From the NCBI GenBank assembly GCA_946223375.1, contig CAMICU010000208.1:1-6351 (forward strand): DNA of 6,351 nt. The letters run 5' to 3'. The stretch comes from an uncultured Stenotrophomonas sp. (GTDB taxonomy: Bacteria > Pseudomonadota > Gammaproteobacteria > Xanthomonadales > Xanthomonadaceae). The translations under genes and the position numbers were made by a program. Below the pieces are notes generated by a model, which saw only the letters and a list, made by a program, of their open reading frames with translations, ran no database searches and was not told the DNA's origin. This document shows positions 1 to 6,351 of this stretch, in pieces; the stretch's first letter is position 1; every line of letters starts with the position of its first letter.

Positions 1-1890
1 GGCCAGCGCCTTCTGCACGGTAGCGCTGTCGGCGGCCTGCCACTGGCCGACCACGTCGCGGCTGTCGGCCGGGTTGGTGACCGGCAGGGTGGCGCCGGTG
101 CTGGTCGCGCCCGGCACCAGCGGGGCGGCCTGCCAGGGCTTGATCGCGGCGTTGAGCTGCTCGGCGAGGGCGCGCAGGTCGTTGTCGTTGGCGAGGTTGA
201 TGCCCATGGAGTTGTTCCTGTCGTGGTTCTGGCTGCGCAGCAGGTCGATGGGCAGCGGGATCTTGGGATGCGGGATGGACGCGAACGAGGACACCGCCTC
301 GACCGGATCGCGGATCAGGTCGTCGATGGACACGTCCTCGTCGGTGATGCGGTTGACGAAGCTGGAGTTGGCGCCGTTCTCGAGCAGGCGGCGCACCAGG
401 TACGGCAGCAGGTCCTCGTGCGAGCCGACCGGCGCGTAGACGCGGCAGGGCACGTTGAGGCGGTCGGCCGGGATCACCTCGGCGTACAGGTCATCGCCCA
501 TGCCGTGCAGCTTCTGGTGCTCGTAGATGCGGCCCTGCGCGATCTGCTTGATGGCGGCGATGGTGGCCGCGTTGTGGGTGGCGAACATCGGGTACAGCGT
601 GTCGCTGTGGCCGAACAGGCGCTTGGCGCAGGCGATGTAGGACACGTCGGTGTTCTGCTTGCGGGTGAACACCGGGTAGCCGGCCAGGCCTTCGATCTGC
701 GCGCGCTTGATCTCCGCGTCCCAGTACGCGCCCTTGACCAGGCGCACCTGCAGCTTGTGGCCGATGCGGCGGGCCAGGTCGGCCAGGTAGTCGATCGTGT
801 ACGGGGTGCGCTTCTGGTAGGCCTGCACCACGATGCCGAAGCCTTCCCAGCCCTTGAGCGAAGGATCGCTGACCACGCGCTCGATGATGTCCAGCGACAG
901 TTCCAGGCGGTCGGTTTCCTCGGCGTCGACGGTGCAGCCGATGCCGTAGGACTTGGCCAGCTGCGCCAGTTCCAGCACGCCCGGGACCAGGTCCTTGAGC
1001 ACGCGCTCGCGCTTGGCATGCTCATAGCGCGGATACAGTGCCGAGAGCTTGATCGAGATGCCGTGCGAGGCGGTCACGTCGCCGTCGGCCTTGCCACCGC
1101 GGGCGATGTTGTCGCCGCCGATGGCGTGGATGGCGCGGCGGTAGTCTTCCAGGTAGCGCAGCGCGTCCTTCATGGTCAGCGCGCCTTCGCCGAGCATGTC
1201 GAAGGAGTAACGGTAGTTGCTGTTGTCGCCCTTGTGCGAGCGCGACAGCGCTTCGTCGATGGTGCGGCCCATGACGAACTGATGGCCCATGATCTTCATC
1301 GCCTGGCGCACGGCCAGGCGGATCACCGGTTCGCCGACGCGGCCGATCAGGCGCTTGAACGCACCATGCACGTCGCGCTTGGTGGCATCGGCCAGATCCA
1401 CCAGGTGGCCGGTCAGCATCAGGCCCCAGGTGGAGGCGTTGACCAGCACCGAATCGGACTGGCCCATGTGGCGCTTCCAGTCGGCCTCGCCGAGCTTGTC
1501 GCGGATCAGCTTGTCGGCCGTCTCCTGGTCGGGAATGCGCAGCAGCGCCTCGGCCACGCACATCAGCAGCACGCCTTCCTCGCTGCCCAGGTCGTACTGG
1601 CGCATGAAGGCCTCGATCGCACCCTGGTTCTTGGCGCGCGCACGCACGCGGCGGACCAGGTCGGCCGCGGTGGCCTGCACCTGCGCCTGCTCGGCGGCGG
1701 GCAGGCGGGCCTGCTCCAGCAGTTCGCGGACATGGCTGGTTTCGTCCTTCAGCCAGCTATCGGTGATGGCCTGACGCAGTGCGGCAGGCGCCGGCGGCAG
1801 TTCGGGCGAAAGCAGGGCTTCCGGTGGAGGAGCGACAGCGTGGGATGCGGGTACGTTCATGCCTGGGGCCACAGTTGCGGATTCGGCCAT
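1..1890 (-). CDS. putA: Bifunctional proline dehydrogenase / L-glutamate gamma-semialdehyde dehydrogenase PutA (5' part, runs off the left edge)
   Basis: PutA oxidises proline to P5C with FAD, passing electrons to membrane quinone, then oxidises glutamate semialdehyde to glutamate with NAD+. The 630 codons visible have no stop; the family usually exceeds 1000 residues, so the rest lies left of base 1. An Ala/Pro-rich leader covers residues 1-38. PutA-like sequence begins near residue 41 (LRQAITDSWL, then LLEQARLP). The proline dehydrogenase barrel follows, with VDAEE (D322), VRLVKGAYWDAEIKRAQ, FATHNAATIAA, LHGMGDDLY, YAPVGSHE (Y485) and LVRRLLENGAN (R500, R501). R500/R501 match the substrate-binding arginine pair R555/R556 of E. 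coli PutA. The aldehyde dehydrogenase part starts near residue 562 (MGINLANDNDL, later TNPADSRDVVG); its catalytic Cys lies outside the window. The start at 1890 has a good Shine-Dalgarno, GAGGA at 1896-1900, 5 bases upstream; an in-frame ATG at codon 11 is the alternative. The N-terminal ribbon-helix-helix domain of trifunctional PutA is absent. Confidence 0.96.
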   Translation of the reverse strand, partial: MAESATVAPGMNVPASHAVAPPPEALLSPELPPAPAALRQAITDSWLKDETSHVRELLEQARLPAAEQAQVQATAADLVRRVRARAKNQGAIEAFMRQYDLGSEEGVLLMCVAEALLRIPDQETADKLIRDKLGEADWKRHMGQSDSVLVNASTWGLMLTGHLVDLADATKRDVHGAFKRLIGRVGEPVIRLAVRQAMKIMGHQFVMGRTIDEALSRSHKGDNSNYRYSFDMLGEGALTMKDALRYLEDYRRAIHAIGGDNIARGGKADGDVTASHGISIKLSALYPRYEHAKRERVLKDLVPGVLELAQLAKSYGIGCTVDAEETDRLELSLDIIERVVSDPSLKGWEGFGIVVQAYQKRTPYTIDYLADLARRIGHKLQVRLVKGAYWDAEIKRAQIEGLAGYPVFTRKQNTDVSYIACAKRLFGHSDTLYPMFATHNAATIAAIKQIAQGRIYEHQKLHGMGDDLYAEVIPADRLNVPCRVYAPVGSHEDLLPYLVRRLLENGANSSFVNRITDEDVSIDDLIRDPVEAVSSFASIPHPKIPLPIDLLRSQNHDRNNSMGINLANDNDLRALAEQLNAAIKPWQAAPLVPGATSTGATLPVTNPADSRDVVGQWQAADSATVQKALA

Positions 1891-1990
1891 TTTAATCCTC
1901 GGCAGCGTTTTTCCCAGCCCCCCTGGGGCGCCTTTCTGAAGTCCGAAAGCCTTTGCTGGAAGGGGGTTCGGCGGAAATCCAAGGGTCAGA

Positions 1991-2018
1991 ATTAATTGTG
2001 CCGATTCCGGCAATTAAT
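1991..2018. promoter_or_regulatory. AT-rich inverted repeat, candidate operator in the putA / DUF2244-cox divergent region
   Basis: ATTAATTG (1991-1998) and CAATTAAT (2011-2018) form a perfect 8-base inverted repeat with a 12-base spacer. Inside it, CCG (2001-2003) and CGG (2008-2010) add a smaller symmetric pair. Arm centres are 20 bases apart, about two helical turns, which suits a dimeric regulator. The AT-rich arms stand out against the GC-rich surroundings. The site lies about 100 bases upstream of the putA start and about 70 bases upstream of the predicted rightward -35 box, so it could serve either gene. Which protein binds is unknown. An Lrp/AsnC-type proline regulator such as PutR is one possibility, because this PutA cannot repress itself through a ribbon-helix-helix domain. 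No convincing -35/-10 pair for putA was found. Confidence 0.45.
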
Positions 2019-2023
2019 CTGCC

Positions 2024-2068
2024 GATGTTGTGCCGGATGATGGCGCTTCTTGGGTGCGCCGCAACATC
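2024..2068. repeat. Nested dyad in the divergent intergenic region
   Basis: GATGTTG (2024-2030) is the exact reverse complement of CAACATC (2062-2068). Within the 31-base interval, GGCGC (2042-2046) pairs with GCGCC (2056-2060) around a 9-base loop. The element could fold as RNA if the putA transcript starts to its right, or mark protein sites on DNA. The arms are short and chance occurrence is possible. Confidence 0.25.
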
Positions 2069-2090
2069 CTGCACATCGATGAATGGAAGC

Positions 2091-2119
2091 TTGCCGGTGT
2101 GGATGGGCGCGGCTACCAT
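2091..2119 (+). promoter_or_regulatory. Candidate sigma-70 promoter for the DUF2244-cox operon
   Basis: TTGCCG (2091-2096) as -35 and TACCAT (2114-2119) as -10 are separated by exactly 17 bases. Each hexamer matches four of six consensus positions. The predicted transcription start, near 2126, would give a leader of about 29 bases before the DUF2244 start at 2155. It is the best -35/-10 pair I found by eye on the plus strand between 1891 and 2154. No other obvious promoter was seen before coxB. Confidence 0.42.
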
Positions 2120-2154
2120 CGAGTCGTTTTCCGCGGTACGGACGCGGTTGCGAC

Positions 2155-2649
2155 ATGATCCAGGTGCTTCGGTCGGTTTCCGATGGCTCGCATGCGCAGC
2201 TGGTGCTGCATCCCCCACGGGCGCTCACGGCCCGGCAGTTCGTCCTGTTGTTCGCCGCGTTGGCAGGATTGATGGTGTTCACCGCCGGCCTGGCTTGGCT
2301 GTCCGGAAACACCTTCGCTCCGGTCTTCGCGTTCTTGCATTGCTTTCTGGTAGGCGTGGCGTTGCGTGCGGTTTGGCGCAGCGGCGACCGCCGGGAAGAG
2401 ATCCGGGTAGGACCGGACTGCGTGGAAGTGATTCCCGCGGCCGGGAGTTCACCGGTGTTCCGGGCACACCCCTACTGGGTGCGGCTGGTCACCGGGGAGG
2501 GACGGGTCCTGCTGGTTTCCAGCGGCAAGCAGGTGGAAGTGGGGAGTTTCCTCGCACCTGCCGAACGCCGGGAACTTGCGGCGGCACTTGAAGGCTTGCT
2601 CGCAGCCAGCAATGGCTGCAACCGACGACGTCAAGGGTCTAGGCAATGA
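2155..2649 (+). CDS. DUF2244-family two-helix membrane protein
   Basis: The 164-residue product has two hydrophobic segments, about residues 28-49 (QFVLLFAALAGLM region) and 54-75, then a soluble C-terminal domain. It fits the DUF2244 integral membrane family, with a beta-rich stretch (EEIRVGPDCVEVIP, then RVLLVSSGKQVEVG) and a family-like ending, GSFLAPAERRELAAAL, near residues 130-144. The molecular function is unknown. Its stop overlaps the coxB start in ATGA (2646-2649), so the two genes are probably translationally coupled. In this type of genome it appears to be the first gene of the oxidase operon, which suggests, but does not show, a role connected with the oxidase or its membrane environment. 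The start at 2155 was chosen because the DUF2244-like sequence begins there. Its Shine-Dalgarno is weak. An in-frame ATG at 2083 would add 24 non-hydrophobic residues, has no better ribosome site and lies upstream of the predicted promoter. Confidence 0.85.
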   Translation: MIQVLRSVSDGSHAQLVLHPPRALTARQFVLLFAALAGLMVFTAGLAWLSGNTFAPVFAFLHCFLVGVALRAVWRSGDRREEIRVGPDCVEVIPAAGSSPVFRAHPYWVRLVTGEGRVLLVSSGKQVEVGSFLAPAERRELAAALEGLLAASNGCNRRRQGSRQ

Positions 2650-3566
2650 AGCAAAGCAGCGGGTGGGGCGGGAAGTTGCATTACGTATTCATGCTGGCAG
2701 CGATGGCGCTGTCGGCGCCAACGGCGTGGGCGCAGTCCGCCGATCCGGCGCCGTGGCAGCTGAACATGGGCAAGGGGGTCACCCATACCGCGCGGATGGC
2801 GTGGGAAGCGCACATGGTGGCGCTGTGGGTGTGCGTGGTGATCGGCGTGCTGGTGTTCGGCGCGATGTTCTACGCGATGTTCAAGTTCCGCAAATCCAAG
2901 GGAGCGGTGGCGGCGACGTTCAGCCACAACACCAAGGCGGAGATCATCTGGACGGTCATCCCGATCGTGATCCTGGTGGTGATGGCCTGGCCGGCGACGG
3001 CCAAGCTGATCGCCATGTACGACACGCGCGACTCGGAAATGACGGTGAAGATCACCGGCTACCAGTGGATGTGGAAGTACGAGTACCTCGGCGAGGACGT
3101 GGCCTTCACCAGCCGCCTGGACCGCAAGTCCGACGAGGTCCGCCAGAGCCGCGCTGTGCCGACCATGGCCACGGATCCGCACTACCTGCTGGATGTGGAC
3201 AACCCGCTGGTGCTGCCGGTGGACACCAAGGTGCGCTTCGTCATCACCTCCGACGACGTGATCCACGCCTGGTGGGTGCCGGCGCTGGGCTGGAAGCAGG
3301 ACGCGGTGCCGGGCTTCATCAACGAGCGCTGGACCAACATCGAGACCGAAGGCGTCTACCGCGGGCAGTGCGCCGAGCTCTGTGGCAAGGACCATGGCTT
3401 CATGCCGATCGTGGTCAAGGCCGTGTCCAAGGAAGAGTTCAAGACCTGGCTGGCCTCGCGCAAGCCCGCGCCCGCGCCGGAAGCGGCGCCCGCCGCCACG
3501 CCGGCGGCCGAGCCGGCCCCGCAACCGGAACCTGCGCCTGCCGCGCAGGCGAGCACCGGCGCCTGA
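2646..3566 (+). CDS. coxB: Cytochrome c oxidase subunit II (CuA subunit)
   Basis: Subunit II accepts electrons from cytochrome c at a binuclear copper centre (CuA) facing the periplasm and passes them to heme a in subunit I. The 306-residue precursor has a probable signal peptide (residues 1-29, ending APTAWA). Two membrane helices follow, about 58-80 and 100-120; E99 in AEIIWT matches the K-channel glutamate of subunit II. GYQWMWKYEY (W141) is the aromatic electron-entry patch. CuA ligands are complete: H207 (VIHAWWVP), C242, E244, C246, H250 and M253 in CAELCGKDHGFM. There is no CxxCH, so no cytochrome c domain is fused and this is not a caa3-type subunit. The C-terminal tail, residues 273-306, is low-complexity Ala/Pro/Glu. 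AAGGG at 2633-2637, 8 bases upstream, supports the start, which overlaps the DUF2244 stop by 4 bases. Also known as ctaC. Confidence 0.97.
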   Translation: MKQSSGWGGKLHYVFMLAAMALSAPTAWAQSADPAPWQLNMGKGVTHTARMAWEAHMVALWVCVVIGVLVFGAMFYAMFKFRKSKGAVAATFSHNTKAEIIWTVIPIVILVVMAWPATAKLIAMYDTRDSEMTVKITGYQWMWKYEYLGEDVAFTSRLDRKSDEVRQSRAVPTMATDPHYLLDVDNPLVLPVDTKVRFVITSDDVIHAWWVPALGWKQDAVPGFINERWTNIETEGVYRGQCAELCGKDHGFMPIVVKAVSKEEFKTWLASRKPAPAPEAAPAATPAAEPAPQPEPAPAAQASTGA

Positions 3567-3574
3567 TCCCACTG

Positions 3575-3596
3575 CGCGCCGGCGCAGCCCGGCGCG
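3575..3596 (+). other. Intercistronic GC hairpin between coxB and ctaD
   Basis: CGCGCCGG (3575-3582) and CCGGCGCG (3589-3596) form a perfect 8-base-pair all-GC stem with a 6-base loop (CGCAGC). It begins 8 bases after the coxB stop and ends 34 bases before the ctaD start, in the only sizeable gap (64 bases) within the cox operon here. No T tract follows, so it does not look like an intrinsic terminator. A likely role is protecting the 3' end of a processed coxB message or setting relative subunit expression; this is inference. Confidence 0.5.
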
Positions 3597-3630
3597 ATGC
3601 CTGGAAACTGGATAACGAGGTGTAGTTGCA

Positions 3631-5241
<1,611 letters not shown>

Positions 5242-5254
5242 GGAGCCACGGCCG

Positions 5255-5389
5255 ATGACCGACAAGCAATGGCAACCGGAGGAGCTGGCCCTGCGCCGCC
5301 GCCGTTCGCGGCGCACCGCGCTGGTGGTGGGGCTGATCGCGGTGGCGGTGTACGTCGGCTTCATCCTGTCCGGGGTGCTGGCGCATTGA
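5255..5389 (+). CDS. Small single-helix membrane protein, probable cytochrome oxidase assembly or accessory protein
   Basis: This is a 44-codon ORF that a length cutoff would miss. It begins MTDKQWQPEELALRR, carries a very basic patch (residues 14-20, with six Arg), and then one hydrophobic helix at about residues 22-41 (TALVVGLIAVAVYVGFILSG), ending VLAH. The positive-inside rule predicts a cytoplasmic N terminus and a short periplasmic C terminus. AGGAG at 5241-5245 stands 9 bases before the ATG, and its TGA overlaps the TTG start of ctaG, so it is well placed to be translated between ctaD and ctaG. In other proteobacteria, notably betaproteobacteria, a small single-helix protein annotated as an oxidase small assembly protein occupies this slot. 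Similarity here is by size, topology and position, not by a recognisable motif, so the functional call is inference. A CcoQ-like or structural fourth-subunit role is an alternative. Confidence 0.75.
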   Translation: MTDKQWQPEELALRRRRSRRTALVVGLIAVAVYVGFILSGVLAH

Positions 5390-5982
5390 ACACGCCCGCG
5401 CCCAGGCCGCCCGCCCGCAATGCCGGCATGGTCCGGCTGATCGGCGTGGCGCTGGCGGTGTTCGTGCTGACGTTCTCGCTGGTGCCGCTGTACCGCATCG
5501 CCTGCGAGAAAGTGTTCGGGGTGCGGCTGGAGCGTGGCGCCAGCCAGGCGACAACGGCACAGGCGGGCAGCGCAGCCGCCAGGCGCACGGTGCGGGTGGA
5601 ATTCGACGGTGGCGTCAATTCCAAGCTGCCGTGGGCGTTCCACCCGGAGAAGCTGACGATGGACGTCGTGCCGGGCGAGTTGAACGAGGCGATGTACTTC
5701 GCCCGCAACGAGAGCGACCGGCCGATGGTGGGCAGCGCGGTGCCGTCGGTGGCGCCGGCGCGGGCCTCGGGCTTCTTCAACAAGACCGAGTGCTTCTGCT
5801 TCACCGCACAGACCCTGCAGGCCGGCGAACAGCGCGACATGCCGGTGCGTTTCATCGTCGATCCGGACCTGCCGGCCGACGTGAAGACCATCACCCTGTC
5901 CTATACGTTCTACAAGAATGATGCGCTGACTGAGCAGCTGGCCCCGGCTTCGGCCCGGGGCGCGGCACACGCAGCTCCCTGA
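5386..5982 (+). CDS. ctaG: Cytochrome c oxidase assembly protein CtaG/Cox11 (CuB copper chaperone)
   Basis: Cox11/CtaG is a membrane-anchored periplasmic copper protein that inserts copper into the CuB site of subunit I. The predicted 198 residues match the usual family length. A single N-terminal helix (about residues 15-34, ending SLVPLYRIAC) is followed by a periplasmic beta-sandwich domain. The copper ligands are present: C136 and C138 in the CFCF motif (KTECFCFTAQTL), plus the conserved juxtamembrane C40. VEFDGGVNSKLPW, VPGELNEAMYFARNES, AVPSVAPARAS and FIVDPDLPADVKTITLSYTF are typical Cox11 blocks. The start is taken as TTG at 5386, overlapping the preceding stop in TTGA (5386-5389), because no in-frame ATG lies near the expected N terminus. 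The upstream in-frame ATG at 5269 would add 39 non-Cox11-like residues entirely inside the small ORF, and the ATG at 5428 would cut close to the helix. The ribosome site (GGGGTG, 5372-5377) is weak, consistent with coupling. The product follows the oxidase subunit it matures. Confidence 0.95.
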   Translation: MNTPAPRPPARNAGMVRLIGVALAVFVLTFSLVPLYRIACEKVFGVRLERGASQATTAQAGSAAARRTVRVEFDGGVNSKLPWAFHPEKLTMDVVPGELNEAMYFARNESDRPMVGSAVPSVAPARASGFFNKTECFCFTAQTLQAGEQRDMPVRFIVDPDLPADVKTITLSYTFYKNDALTEQLAPASARGAAHAAP

Positions 5983-6005
5983 TCACGGACCTGGAAGCAA
6001 ACGAC

Positions 6006-6351
6006 ATGGCCCACAACACGCCTGATGCCAACGTCTACTTCGTGCCGAGCCACAGCAAGTGGCCCTTCGTCGGCTCGATCGCCATGCTGGTGCTGATGGT
6101 GGGGGTGGCCAGCTGGCTCAACGATATCGGTTGGGGCCGCTGGGCGTTCTTCGCCGGGCTGGCGATGCTGGTGTTCACCCTGTTCCTGTGGTTCGGCGAT
6201 GTCATCCGCGAATCGGTCGGTGGCAACTACAACCGCCAGGTGGACGGTTCCTTCCGGATGGGGATGGTGTGGTTCATCTTCTCCGAGGTGATGTTCTTCG
6301 GTGCGTTCTTCGGCGCGCTGTTCTACACCCGCAACATGGGCCTGCCGTGGC
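6006..6351 (+). CDS. coxC: Cytochrome c oxidase subunit III (5' part, runs off the right edge)
   Basis: Subunit III is the third core membrane subunit of aa3 oxidase; it stabilises the complex and supports proton uptake through the D channel. The first 115 codons are present with no stop; the family normally has 7 helices and roughly 260-300 residues. Hydrophobic segments are visible at about residues 21-37, 46-64 and 87-107. The subunit III signature is clear: DVIRESVGGNYN (residues 65-76) and FRMGMVWFIFSEVMFFGAFF (83-102), with E94 the conserved membrane glutamate. GGAAG at 5993-5997, 8 bases before the ATG, supports the start. The gene lies 23 bases after ctaG with no other gene between them; the DUF2970 gene found there in some betaproteobacteria is absent. 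Synonym ctaE. Confidence 0.97.
   Translation, partial: MAHNTPDANVYFVPSHSKWPFVGSIAMLVLMVGVASWLNDIGWGRWAFFAGLAMLVFTLFLWFGDVIRESVGGNYNRQVDGSFRMGMVWFIFSEVMFFGAFFGALFYTRNMGLPW

Noticed and set aside
1905..1935. C-run/G-run stem beside a T5 run as a possible terminator
   Set aside because: The best stem is about 5 base pairs with a 3-base loop, and the T run is on the wrong side for rightward transcription. It lies in the putA leader, where a terminator has no obvious upstream gene to end.
223..1995. Long open frame on the plus strand opposite putA
   Set aside because: It is Val/Asp/Gly/His-rich with no recognisable family and is explained by putA codon bias on the other strand.
2131..2152. GG/GC elements resembling a sigma-54 promoter before DUF2244
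   Set aside because: The GG to GC spacing does not fit the -24/-12 arrangement, and the site would start transcription inside or past the start codon.
1892..2218. 108-codon minus-strand open frame ending just before putA, possible small leader gene
   Set aside because: It overlaps the DUF2244 start, covers the palindrome and promoter candidate, shows no recognisable domain, and has no clear ribosome site. Not supported as a gene.
2646..3566. Possible caa3-type subunit II with fused cytochrome c
   Set aside because: No CxxCH motif occurs; after the CuA domain there is only an Ala/Pro tail.
2631..3572. Minus-strand open frame opposite coxB
   Set aside because: Antisense shadow of coxB; His/Arg-rich, no domain or ribosome site.
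5983..6005. Possible extra gene (DUF2970 type) between ctaG and coxC
   Set aside because: Only 23 bases separate the two genes, just enough for the coxC ribosome site.

Overview
The window is GC-rich DNA with strong GC bias at third codon positions. It is most likely from a gammaproteobacterium of the Xanthomonadaceae group (Xanthomonas, Stenotrophomonas, Pseudoxanthomonas, Lysobacter or relatives). This rests on the protein character and the gene order: a PutA without a DNA-binding domain, divergent from a DUF2244 gene followed by coxB-ctaD-small ORF-ctaG-coxC. Genus is an inference and was not tested by any search.

Layout. Positions 1-1890 (minus strand) hold the first 630 codons of putA, the bifunctional proline catabolic flavoenzyme. 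The whole proline dehydrogenase domain is present and the aldehyde dehydrogenase domain is cut by the window edge. Positions 1891-2154 are a divergent intergenic region. It carries an AT-rich inverted repeat that looks like an operator, a second looser dyad, and a plausible sigma-70 promoter facing right. From 2155 to the right edge, all genes lie on the plus strand and are tightly packed. They are a two-helix DUF2244 membrane protein (2155-2649), coxB (2646-3566, 4-base overlap), ctaD/coxA (3631-5241), a 44-codon single-helix membrane protein (5255-5389), ctaG/cox11 (5386-5982, TTG start, 4-base overlap) and the 5' part of coxC/ctaE (from 6006, cut at 6351).

How they work together. CoxB, CtaD and CoxC are the three core subunits of an aa3-type cytochrome c oxidase; the metal-ligand and proton-channel residues checked in CoxB and CtaD are all present. 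CtaG delivers copper to the CuB site of CtaD. The small protein between ctaD and ctaG sits where other proteobacteria carry a small oxidase assembly protein, and is probably an accessory or assembly factor. The DUF2244 protein is translationally coupled to coxB, which suggests a role linked to the oxidase, though its function is unknown. PutA feeds electrons from proline into the quinone pool, so both transcription units serve aerobic respiration, but nothing in the sequence proves that they are co-regulated.

No mobile element, CRISPR array, tRNA, rRNA or convincing intrinsic terminator was seen. The region is mostly core metabolism. The points most worth a second look are the tiny ORF at 5255-5389, the coupled DUF2244 gene, the operator-like palindrome at 1991-2018 and the GC hairpin between coxB and ctaD.
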